Shown here piece after piece: positions 1 through 9,300 of a stretch of 64,000 nt of DNA. The notes beneath the pieces are model-generated. The model was not told where the DNA came from. It saw nothing but the letters and a program-made list of their open reading frames with translations, and searched no databases. Within the stretch, counting starts at the first letter, position 1. Every line of letters begins with the position of its first letter. Position numbers and translations under genes: made by a program. Source of the stretch: Triatoma infestans (lineage: Eukaryota; Arthropoda; Insecta; Hemiptera; Reduviidae); NCBI GenBank assembly GCA_011037195.1, contig JAAEAF010001082.1, positions 62,001-126,000 on the forward strand, in the 5' to 3' direction.

Positions 1-771
1 CTTAGGTATCACAACGGGATTTGATTGTACGTTGTCTGTCAAAATTCCTCAATCGGAATTTACTAGTTGGTTACGTTTTCTCAATTTTCTCCAAAATGGC
101 TCTGACGATTTTCTTCAAACTAGGTATATCAACTACAAATTCGACGAGCTACAACATCTATTTGAAACATTTCTCTGGGAAAATTCATTTAAGGGCAGTT
201 ATGGGGGAGGGGTGGGGTTAGGTTTTCATCTAAAGTGCTATTTCAGTTTATTAGACAGTTCTGTCATCTAAATAATGTTAATTAGAATTGAATGTGTTGT
301 TAAAATTCGGAGTGTGAAAAATATAGGCTGACCGGAAGTGCGTTTATTTTACCACTTTACTAAATGATTTTTTCAATTTTTCGCAATTTTCTCAAAAAGG
401 GCTCCGACGATTTTCTTGAAACAGCCTATATAAACTAAAATACAAGGATATACAACTTTTATTTAAAACATTTCTCTGGGAAAATTCATTTAAGGGCATT
501 TTATGGGAAGCTTGGGGTTATGTTTTTCTCTAAAGTGCTATCATATTTGATTATACAAGTCTATCATCCAAAGAAAATTAATTAGAAATAAATAGATGGC
601 AAAAATTCCGAGTTTTAAGGAAATTAGTAAAACCGGAAGTTTGCGCTTTTATGAACAGTTCTTTCAGTTTTCGACGAATTTCATTAAACTTGGTACACAA
701 ACTATAAAAATTGTCAATTATAATTTTGAGAACTGGTGAAAGAGAAGTTGTGTGAGTGTTTCAAACCAGAT
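1..771 (-). repeat. TIR-bearing interspersed repeat, copy 1 (cut by the window start)
   Basis: Reverse-oriented copy of a repeat also present at 1455-2403, 44563-45243 and 55096-56075. Position 1 matches about 2236 of the facing copy, so the outer ~170 bp lie outside the window. It contains degenerate internal units of ~300 bp, each with a block like tcatttaagggca followed by an attagaat...gcaattttctcaaaaa stretch; the block recurs at about 185 and 482. Open frames here (for example 21-221 and 32-271) are repeat-derived and not genes. Confidence 0.8.
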
Positions 772-1454
772 GCTCGAACTGCCTCCCTCCGCCATTAGAG
801 ATGTATTTCTTCGTCGTAAGGTACAATTGACAGGAAAGAGCACGTCTATGCATCACTAATGTTGGAGGCCAGTTCAAGCAAGATCTGTAATAAATGAGGA
901 GTAAAATTGATTATGAAGTAGTACTTTTCTTCTTATTCAATGCAAAAAACCGTTATTATTATCATTTTGAAATTTCTTATAAGAATCATGTTTTTATTCA
1001 TAACTTGTAAAATATCACCACAGAAAAAAAAACCGTTCAAGTAAATTTTTCGACAACTAAACATCTCGTGAGATAAATAGAAAAAAACTTGAAGAGAATT
1101 TGTGATTTATGACGGAGTAAATTAATAGCATAAAAAATGGCCTGTGGTTGTTTCACACCAGTTATTTTAGTTTACATTCTCTATTTTAGTTTTATTTAGT
1201 AAGACTTCCAAGTTTGAATGTAAATTCCAATGATAAGTATGTAATTTGTGGTAAAAGAATGTAGTATGAGTGTTTCACACCAGATTAAAAAAAATAATCC
1301 CATTTCCGGCATCTCAGCCATTCGACAATAAGCACCAATATAAACTTAATAATAAGCTGTGTGGGCTAAGTCAGATAAAATGCTGCAGAGAGATAAATGT
1401 TCCCCTGCCATCACGAGATATCTTGGCAGCAAAACAAGCAGAACAGACTTGAGG
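772..1454. other. Spacer between inverted repeat copies
   Basis: About 680 bp of AT-rich DNA without a recognisable gene. The phrase gtgtttcacaccag, which resembles the outer end of the flanking repeat, recurs near 1146 and 1266. This suggests remnants of further repeat ends. Confidence 0.4.
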
Positions 1455-2403
1455 CTTTGTAAATCCAAAAAAATCACACAACTTTCTCTTTCACCAGTTC
1501 TCAAAATTATAATTGACAAATTTTATACTTTGAATACCAAGTTTAATGAAATTCGTCGAAAACTGAAAAAAACTGTTCACATAAAAGCGCAAACTTCCGG
1601 TTTTACAAATTTCCTTAAAACTCGGAATTTTTGCCATCTATTTATTTCTAATTAATTTTCTTTGGATGATAGAATTGTATAATCAAATATGATACCACTT
1701 TAGAGAAAAACATAACCCCAAGCTTCCCATAAAATGCCCTTAAATGAATTTTCCCAGAGAAATGATTTAAATAAAAATTGTATATCTTTGTATGTGTAGT
1801 TTATATAGGAAGTTTCAAGAAAATCGTCGGAGCCATTTTTGAGAAAATTGCGAAAAATTGAAAAAAATCATTTAGTAAAGGTAGGTAAAGTAAACGCACT
1901 TCCGGTTATCCTATATTTTTCACACTCCGAATTTTAACAACACATTCAATTCTAATTAACATTATTTAGATGACAGAACTGTCTAATAAACGGAAATAGC
2001 ACTTTCGATGAAAACCTAACCCCACCCCTCTCCCATAACTGCCCTTAAATGAATTTTCCCAGAGAAATGTTTCAAATAAATGTTGTAGCTCGTCGAATTT
2101 GTAGTTGATATACCTAGTTTGAAGAAAATCGTCCGAGCCATTTTTGAGAAAATTGAGAAAAAGTAACCAACTAGTAAATTCCGATTGAGGAAGTTTGACA
2201 GATAACGTACAGTCAAATCCCGTTGTGATACCTAAGCGGAATATTAAGTTTCAACTTTCTGCGGTTATTCGGTTTTGAGCTATGCTGTTCATATGCACAT
2301 ACAACAGATCATTTGCTAAAAACTACTTTTTTGGACTCAGGGGACCTCAAAACGATATCGAAAATTTGACACGATATCGTAGTAGGAGTAAGAGAAAGTA
2401 AAA
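1455..2403 (+). repeat. TIR-bearing interspersed repeat, copy 2 (three internal units)
   Basis: Starts near cacacaactttctct (about 1475) and ends gagtaagagaaagtaaaa at about 2403. The two ends are imperfect inverted repeats of each other (actttctcttactcc at one end; its reverse complement at the other). Internal units repeat with ~300-bp spacing. It lies opposite copy 1, making a long palindrome with ~700-bp spacer. Confidence 0.8.
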
Positions 2404-3190
2404 ATATAGTTGCGCAAATACCGTGGCCAGTAGCATAGAAAACTCGCGCCCCCCACAGCATATGGCAGATCTATAGATATGTGACTTTTCCAGTTTATTC
2501 TTTCAGCTTGTATCTTAGTCTTTTTCTTGAAATTGTGACATACAAAGGACTTAATAATGCCTTTTGCTGTTTGCGTTATTGAGTTCGGTAGTTGCTAGCA
2601 TTAAGGAACCCGCCTTAGGAAAGTAATTCGCTTGATCAATCCCATAAATATAACAGTGTCCAGTATCCTCTAGAGATGTTCTTGCTTTTGGCGAGCATAT
2701 TAGAAAACTTTCTTCGGCAACTAAACTCCAGCAAGGATTGGATCAGGCCAATTGAGATTACAGAGGGGATCACTGCTTGAGAACCGCTAAAAATGACTAT
2801 ATTTAACTCTTCACTGCTGAGACAGCTTCAAGAGCCATACTAAAAAACCATTATAATTTCTATAGCCTGTTCTTAAAATTTGCTTGAGCTGAAGAGTTTA
2901 CTCCTAAACTCACGTTCCAGCAATTTTCATTCCCCTGTCAGTTTATCCATTGGAGATTATGTGTAGCTATTTATTTTGCGGGAATCTGTGGTCTATCATG
3001 GACAGCATGGATGTCAAAGTTCTTCCTCGGTTAAGCTGTCTTCTTTTGAAACTAAACTGATTTTAACAACCTTGCGGTTGAGGGTTCGTTCTGTGCTTAT
3101 GGTGAAAAATCTTCAGGTGGCACAGCTTGAGCTGTTAGCTGCTTGGTGGTTCTCTAAGGAAGAATGCACTTTTGTCTGATATTTTTTTGA
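2404..3190 (+). other. Unresolved segment with a possible BEL/Pao-type pol remnant
   Basis: A plus-strand open frame around 2976-3179 contains RVRSVLMVKNLQVAQLELLAAW, reminiscent of the BEL/Pao motif in which a 'VAPLK...PRLELLAA' stretch precedes RNase H. Nothing else here supports a full element, and the match could be chance. Confidence 0.25.
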
Positions 3191-5160
3191 GATAATTAAG
3201 GAATACATATCTACTATAATCGGTTTTTGAATCAACTTCATCCCAGCATTTGCATCTTTAGTTAATATAATAAATAGGTTTTTAGAAGAAGAGAAATTAG
3301 TGAGGAAGGGTTTTTGAGAAATAAGCTTGAATGAATGCTGATCACTGTATCTATAATTAACTAGAGACACAATGCCAGGACTTTGCACGTCATAGAGATT
3401 AGGTAGCGAGAGATTTAGCCTGAGTAAAAAGAAAGGGTAGTAGTTGGTTGCTGACGCGTTGTAACTGCTGTATAAACTGTCCAACTCTAAAGATTGTCCC
3501 TTGTAGGGTTACCGCAGCTGTATGTATACAGAATCTCCCACTTTAGTCTAGTCTAAGTAGCGAGTGAGATTCTCAACTCTGTGTCTCTTTCTGTGCTTTA
3601 GATCCCTCTCTTCGGATTCTATTATACTACCAATAGTGTAAGTTCCTCTCTCAGCAGTCCTTTCTAACTACTTAAACCAAGGGAACGTTTTATTCTGTTA
3701 ATACCAAGAATATGAGGCGTTGAAGGTGTGGTTACTCTGCAAACTCTAATTCAATAATTAAACCATGATGTTCTATAAGGTATAGAACTGTGAGGAGTAT
3801 TACTCAACGTTTGAACCTCTAACGCTTCCAGTCCAAATTCCTGAAAATCTATAATTCATGTTCCCTTCTACATATAGTTCCAATCACATTCTACCATCTT
3901 GAAATCCATATGCAAAAGAAGGAGCAGTGACACGATACAAGAAATTACATAAATCCTTATCCTCTTATGCCTAAATGCTTCCCTAAGGTAAGTGCCTAAA
4001 TCCAGGAAGCGCCTAAATACTTCCCCAAGACTCCTTTCGCCAGAGGCCTCGCTATCCGAAAGTGACAATAGGTATACAGCCAGTGAGATAAGTGTGCAAC
4101 CTATCGGGATTTACTGGGCCTTCTCTTTTGTTCATTTACATATAAATTCTCTTGAGTGCATTGTATATAACAGAAGAAAAACTTAGGTTTTCAGAAAAGA
4201 TTTCTTTTATCAATTTATTGTGAATTATATGTTGTTACTATTTCAAAATTAAAATTTTAACAAGAACAAAAACAAAATTGTAATTTTAAACAATTTTTTT
4301 CCAACATCCTTTACTTTCTGTGTCCCGTTTTATTAAATTAATAATGAAAATCAAAAACTAATTAATATAATTTGATGAAAACATTGTTATGAATATAAAT
4401 AATATGAACCTGATTTAAAATTACAAACATGACTCCCAAATAACAAGGAAAACATTTTACATGAAAAGAATAATAACTTTAAACAATGTAGGTATCATTA
4501 TATTATAAAATGCAATACAAAAAAATAAGAACTTATTTTACTTGGTTATTTCTTTAGACTAAACACATTTCAAGGAAAGGTTTCTGAGTTGACTGTAAAT
4601 AAAAAACATTCCAAGAATGTCTAATATAGAGATTTACTGAGAAGAAAGGAATTAGTTACTGAATGAAGGCAAGGCCGTTTTACTGCACCACTCCTGTTTT
4701 AAATTCAATGATCACACGGCTCATATTTTATCACAAAGTATTAATAAAAAATTGTTAAATTCAGAAATTATTCGGAAAACAAAAGTAAGAAAGACTATAG
4801 TGTGTATAGCAGGTATTTTTTTTTAAATCAGTGTTGCTTCTTATACCTGGTCAAAATTTTCCGACATATTTTAGTACTTTTACAATATATTAATGTCAAT
4901 GCGTTGCAGAATTTTTTTTTTGAGTATCCTTAATATTGACGCTTTCCTTTACAGAATTTATTCTTCTTATCTTACTTTCTTTAAAATTCAATGTTTCGTT
5001 GGGATGAGGTTGAAGAAACGCCATCTGGTGATCTATAATATAGCTCTCATGCCCTAAAAAATTCCTCAGGAGGAAGTAAATTAATATTTCTTCAGTGATC
5101 TTGGTGACTATGCGTGCATCCAAGCTTAACAACATGAGCAACACACTCCTAGCATACAAG
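3191..5160. other. Gene-poor AT-rich stretch
   Basis: Holds a 123-codon minus-strand open frame at 3113-3484 and several 60-90-codon frames with no recognisable family. A short GC-richer patch lies at 3980-4110. I see no splice-supported exon and no repeat shared with the rest of the window. Confidence 0.4.
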
Positions 5161-5307
5161 TGTTAACTTATAATATACTCAACTTGGGGAAAATATTTAG
5201 AACTACAAAGTTAACATTAAATTTAGTTTTATTTAAGTTTTAAATTCATCACACATATACAACGGAAACTTAAACACCAGGTTTCTTTTATCATCATCAA
5301 CTACGCG
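5161..5307 (-). repeat. Putative 3' LTR overlapping the protease ORF end
   Basis: Direct repeat of 6863-7009. It contains the last ~25 codons of the protease frame (stop near 5233), so the coding region runs into the terminal repeat. Its first base pair reads CG where the 5' copy has TG. Confidence 0.6.
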
Positions 5308-5634
5308 TCCTGCAACTCCAAAACCCTTCCTGTAGGTGACCCCGGGAGATTCCAACCAGGCCCTTCCTACTATTAAATCGTATGCTTGATGAGCATCTGG
5401 AACGATCATGACTTCTACGCCCTGTACTACTACTCCATCTATGCCAATATCTGCTCTCGTCTTCCCTATCGTCTTCAACTTGGATTCCATGCCAAAACCC
5501 CAAATATTAACCTCACTAGCCTCCACCTTAAGACACGACAATACCGCCGTGCTTGCTCTCATAATATAGTCACTGCTCCCTGTGTCTATAAACGAATTAA
5601 TGGGATGCTTTCCATTTATTATGGCTTGTTTCAT
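5233..5634 (-). pseudogene. Retropepsin-like aspartic protease of the LTR element
   Basis: Open frame of 133 codons from a Met at 5634. It contains the catalytic triad context FIDTGSSDYIM (Asp17) and a C-terminal YDLIVGRAWL, the usual retropepsin pair of motifs. It follows the knuckles in the same frame. The frame itself is intact but its upstream Gag is broken, and it ends inside the 3' terminal repeat. Confidence 0.75.
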
Positions 5635-5689
5635 ATACTTTCCTACAGTCCCCCTCGTTGCATTGGTCTGTGCTAACCTTGATGCGGTC

Positions 5690-6090
5690 AGTGGGCATTC
5701 GCTTTTTAGATGACCAGTTTTCTTGCATCTGAAACAGATAATTTACTTACCTTTTATTAGACAGTCACGTGCTATATGTCCCAAGTCTCTACATTTATAA
5801 CAGCGCACCTCTGTACCTTTGATTTGTAACGCACCAGTCGCCTTCTAGTGGTTTTTGGGTCCTGGTCCGTACTCCTCCCCCTCTCTCTCACCTCTTCGCT
5901 GCGTGGCCTGCAACTGTTCGCGACGAATGCGCGTCAATCGCCCTGCATTCAGTCTTTCATATTCCATGATAGATAAGAGTAGCTCTGCTTCATCAGTATG
6001 AGGCTGTCCTAGAAGATGGGTGGCCAAATCTCTGGACCATTACCCTTGAAGCACGAGTTCTTTGGTTTCAGAAAAGTTAAGGCCTAATCT
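5690..6090 (-). pseudogene. Gag C-terminus with two CCHC zinc knuckles (broken)
   Basis: In the protease frame this reads ATHLLGQPHTDEAELLLSI, an arginine-rich stretch, then CYKCRDLGHIARDC and CFRCKKTGHLKSEC, both CX2CX4HX4C knuckles for RNA binding. Three in-frame stops interrupt it (near 6050, 5848 and 5745), so this copy cannot make a full polyprotein. Confidence 0.7.
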
Positions 6091-6109
6091 CTTCGACGAG
6101 TATATTTTC

Positions 6110-6715
6110 TCATGGTAATACTGGACTCATAGTGGATTCGGACTTGGCTTGTACACGGGATGTCGCTCGGTACCATCTGCTAATTTTGTCTCCTTCATGG
6201 ATGTATGTGTCATTGAACTTTTTTTTGAACTGCTCCCAGTTATTGATCTCGATACCCAGGAACCAAAATTTCGCTGCTCCACTTAGCCTGGTCCTCGCCG
6301 TTGCAAACCTAAAATTTCTGGGCCATCCGTTAACATCTCCCAAACTTTCTAATGACGCCAGCCAATCTTTTGCCACTTGTGGCGGCTCCTTACCTTTAAA
6401 TTCAGGGACAGACGAATTGAGATCTGGCATAACTCTATATTCACGTGTCTGCCGCTCTATTAGTTTCAGCATTAATTCTTGATGCCCAATAATTTTAGTT
6501 AAAATAATATTTCTCTCACCTTCGGGCATGGTGCACGGTGCCGCTCGACATTTTGGGCAAAACCATTTTCTCTCCGAGGTTCCTAGGGCCTCATACTCTT
6601 CCTTTTTTATTGTTGGCTCACAATTAAGATGCCACCGTTTCCGGCAGATTCCATCACATAAAATACTCTCTTGTTTATCCGTCACCACTTTCTCACACAG
6701 TGCACACCGTTCCAT
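6110..6715 (-). pseudogene. PHD finger-Gag fusion of the LTR element (N-terminal part)
   Basis: Frame of 201 codons. A C4HC3 PHD-type finger occupies residues 4-56 (C4, C7, C20, C24, H29, C32, C53, C56). A retrotransposon Gag segment follows (PEFKGKEPPQVAKDWLASLE, then RFATARTRLSGAAKFWF and NWEQFKKKF). A PHD finger normally reads histone tails; in a Gag it could aid chromatin targeting (inference). The frame is lost near residue 190: the continuation of Gag is in another frame below 6130. Confidence 0.75.
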
Positions 6716-6862
6716 ACCGATAGTTAGGTCAATAACAAAACAAATATAAAACGGAAAAAAAAACTCACAAAAGAAGGTAACTCAAGGTTGTGTTAATTTA
6801 TTACTTATCTTCACAATTTAATTTAGCAATTAACTTGACTTAACTATCCCACTTCTGAGTTG

Positions 6863-7009
6863 TGTTAACTTATAATATACTCAACTTGGGGAAAATATTT
6901 AGAACTACAAAGTTAACATTAAATTTAGTTTTATTTTAGTTTTAAATTCACCACACATATACAACGGAAACTTAAACACCAGGTTTCTTTTATCATCATC
7001 AACTACGCA
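6863..7009 (-). repeat. Putative 5' LTR of the PHD-Gag-protease element
   Basis: Direct repeat of 5161-5307. On the minus strand it starts TGCGTAGTTGATG and ends AAGTTAACA, giving TG..CA ends. It is followed by caactcagaagtgggatag, where a primer binding site would be expected; the tRNA was not identified. Confidence 0.6.
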
Positions 7010-7029
7010 CTCCTTAACCTCTACTACTG

Positions 7030-7389
7030 TTATCAGCTCTCTCTCTCTCTCTCTCACTGTTGCCACTCACAAATATTTACCTGTTTATATTATTTTTAAC
7101 ACACGATACACATGGGACTAGTGAGTGTTGGTAGGTTTATATAACCTATAAGTAACCTACTATGCCACATATTTATATTTATAACTATTCATATTTTTTT
7201 ATACAAGTACAATAAAACCTCTGAACAAGTAGATGACTTACTTCTGTCAGTGTTGTGCACAAAAACTGACACATGAGGTATGCACAATTGATCTTTTAGG
7301 ATTTACAAACAAAAAAATCAATCATTATCAAAATACACGTTAAGTATAGAAGATATAATTAACTTAAAACATTCCTTATTTGAAATACA
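7030..7389. other. CT microsatellite and AT-rich filler
   Basis: A (CT)n tract lies at about 7034-7055, followed by AT-rich sequence with no recognisable coding content. Confidence 0.5.
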
Positions 7390-8097
7390 TAAAGACAGTA
7401 TAAAAAAAGATATCTTTTATTTTATATATATTATTTGACATCGTAAAAGTAAGTAAATTTATGAAATTCTCATTTTCATTATCGTATGTTAAATACTTAT
7501 TTATGTACAATTCTCTGCGACTAGCATAAGCAGGACACATTATAATCGCATGTATTAAATCATCTGGTGCATTAAATGTACAAATATTTTGTGAATCAAA
7601 CAGATATTTGCTTATATTAAAGTATATGGTACATTTTATATATATGCTAAACATAATTGAGCAATTAGTCATAATCTGTCAATGTTCACATTATAATGGT
7701 GATAAATTTCTTTAGGGCTGAAGCTACAAAGATTTCTGCAGGGGAGATTACACAGGATATTCAATACGAACTCTATATCCTTACTATACAAATTGTTCTT
7801 GAAAGATTCTAGTAAATCATTATAATTTTCTGAAAGTATCTCCCAGCTTTGAGCTTGCCAAACGAAATCAGCACGATTCAATTTAAATATTTTGTTAGAC
7901 TCAACACCCAATTGAATAGCATCTTAAAGTAACTTAATTCGAGTAACCTAAGGTAACAAATTTTTGGTAACCGACAGTCTGACATCCGAAGTAGCAATCG
8001 CCACCATCCCAACATCCTTTTAAATTGTTGTGGTTGGTTCCGCAGAGCTGGAAAGCATCAGAGACATTTTCCGTGATAGCCTGCTTCTTTTGGTGGT

Positions 8098-8135
8098 CAT
8101 CGACTAGTTTCGGGCGTTCGCCTATCATCAGAATG
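8098..8135 (-). ncRNA. Hammerhead-ribozyme-like core B
   Basis: Minus strand: CATT, CTGATGA, T, AGGC-GAAC-GCCC, GAAA, CTAGTC, GATG. Stem III is the palindrome ACTAGT, differing from ACCGGT in copy A by a compensated pair, and the cleavage triplet would be GTC before GATG (between 8102 and 8101). One extra U between A9 and stem II departs from the canonical fold. Confidence 0.5.
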
Positions 8136-8214
8136 TTTTCATCAAACAAAATTGTGAGTGAATCAACTGTATATGCTCTATCTAAGCCTATGTAATTACA
8201 CTGTTTGACAAAAA

Positions 8215-8252
8215 CATCCTGATGATGGGCGAACGCCCGAAACCGGTCGATG
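8215..8252 (+). ncRNA. Hammerhead-ribozyme-like core A
   Basis: CATC (8215-8218) can pair with GATG (8249-8252) as stem I. Core CTGATGA is at 8219-8225, hairpin GGGC-GAAC-GCCC at 8227-8238 and GAAA at 8239-8242. ACCGGT is a self-complementary stem III that would need dimerisation, and GTC ends at 8248. The U at 8226 is extra relative to the canonical hammerhead. Confidence 0.55.
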
Positions 8253-9300
8253 ACCACAAAAAGAAGCAGGCTATCACGGAAAATGTCTCTGCTCCTTTTA
8301 AATATTTTGAATTCACTATTTATCCTTACTGTTTTTGGCCGAACAAAGGAGTCCGGCGTCGTTTGTGAAAAATGAATCTGCCATCTTTGAGCTACACTAC
8401 TATATTCAGCTTCCCAAACAGTGAGAAAGATATAACAATACTCTCTCCGAGATAGAATCGTACACATTAGTTTTTGTCTTCCAACTATCACCCTTGCATG
8501 ATCTAAATAGGGATGGAACCATGGATGAAAACTGTAGCGTTCTTAGCCAGAAAATGTTCGCTTGCTTTGAGAAATTTGGCTGAGGAAGAAACTCCCGTAG
8601 ATGAAACTTTGGGAATACCCGATATCGTGAGAACCATATTTTAAAACTTTAACATTTGACCAAATATCCTCTTTAGAAAAAAAATTACACAAATGTCTTT
8701 TCTGTGTTAACAGTGAGGCAATATTCGACACAGTATTTTTCTAATAAGTTTAAGTTTTTCTGGACAGCAGTATAAGTTGGAGAGAGGAACACCATATCAT
8801 CTGCGTATAATATTAACTGAAGACTTTAATTTTACTTCACTGTAAGGCCTACAGGATTGCGGGCAATAAAAAAAAAAAATCAACAATATCAGAAACATAG
8901 GGGATGAGAAGGAGAAGAGGAGGGGGCAATATTTCTCCTTGCAGTAAGCCCTATGATATAGGTATTTCTGCTAAGTCGTTTTCACTACCAAGAATTATCA
9001 TGGAGTCATTCTCATAAAGATTCATAATTAAATTTAAGAACTTACGGCTTAATCCTAAATTAAAAGTTAAACCAAAATTTTTTTGTGAACAATAGAATCG
9101 AATGCTCTTTTGTTATAAATACAGCATAGAGTTTATTCCGTTTTAATCTAAGAACAATGTTTATAACCTCGGCCAACGTGAAGACATAATCACGACATTC
9201 CTACTCAACCCCTCTCTATTTTTCGGGTATTATATTATGAAGGTGTACTCAGTTATAAAATCTATTATATGAAATAGTTGTATAAAAATTGTTAAAATTT

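Larger units (their letters stand above)
5161..7009 (-). mobile_element. Compact LTR retroelement encoding PHD-Gag-protease, without RT
   Basis: Two nearly identical direct repeats (5161-5307 and 6863-7009, ~147 bp, only a few mismatches) flank 1.55 kb of minus-strand coding sequence: PHD finger, Gag, two zinc knuckles, retropepsin. No reverse transcriptase or integrase lies between or beside the repeats. The repeats end TAACA on the minus strand and, in the 5' copy, begin TG, as LTRs do. No matching 5-bp target duplication is visible. The copy is defective (one frameshift near 6130, three in-frame stops). It resembles a Gag-only non-autonomous Ty3/gypsy derivative; a deletion product is the alternative. 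Confidence 0.65.
8026..8292 (-). mobile_element. Hammerhead-like short retroelement, inverted dimer A/B
   Basis: An insertion inside the LINE relic, flanked by an 11-bp target duplication tccttttaaat (8015-8025 and 8293-8303). It consists of two head-to-head copies of one unit: a minus-strand copy (8026 to ~8145) and a shorter plus-strand copy (~8195-8292). Each carries a 38-nt hammerhead-like core (8135-8098 minus; 8215-8252 plus), then a shared stretch containing agaagcaggctatcacgg. The arrangement is reminiscent of Penelope-like elements. Confidence 0.65.
7390..9300 (-). mobile_element. Non-LTR retrotransposon (LINE) relic: RT to C-terminus
   Basis: Reading right to left on the minus strand: a KAFDSI-like motif near 9090, GLLQGEILPP near 8940, a YADDMVFLSP motif near 8800 (polymerase active site), EKYCVEYCLTVN, and at the left end LIHAIIMCPAYASRRELYI, typical of the C-terminal zinc-binding region of R1/jockey-type LINEs. 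Several stops and frameshifts make it dead. It is split by a 267-bp hammerhead-like insertion at 8026-8292. Clade assignment is uncertain. Confidence 0.65.

Noticed and set aside
2016..2216. 66-codon minus-strand frame nearly identical to the one at 21-221
   Set aside because: Similarity comes from the inverted repeat copies, not from a gene pair.
6132..6482. 116-codon plus-strand open frame
   Set aside because: Antisense of Gag; the minus strand carries the recognisable domains.
7934..8491. 185-codon minus-strand open frame as a gene
   Set aside because: It runs across a hammerhead-like insertion into LINE debris, so the reading is a chance fusion of two repeats.
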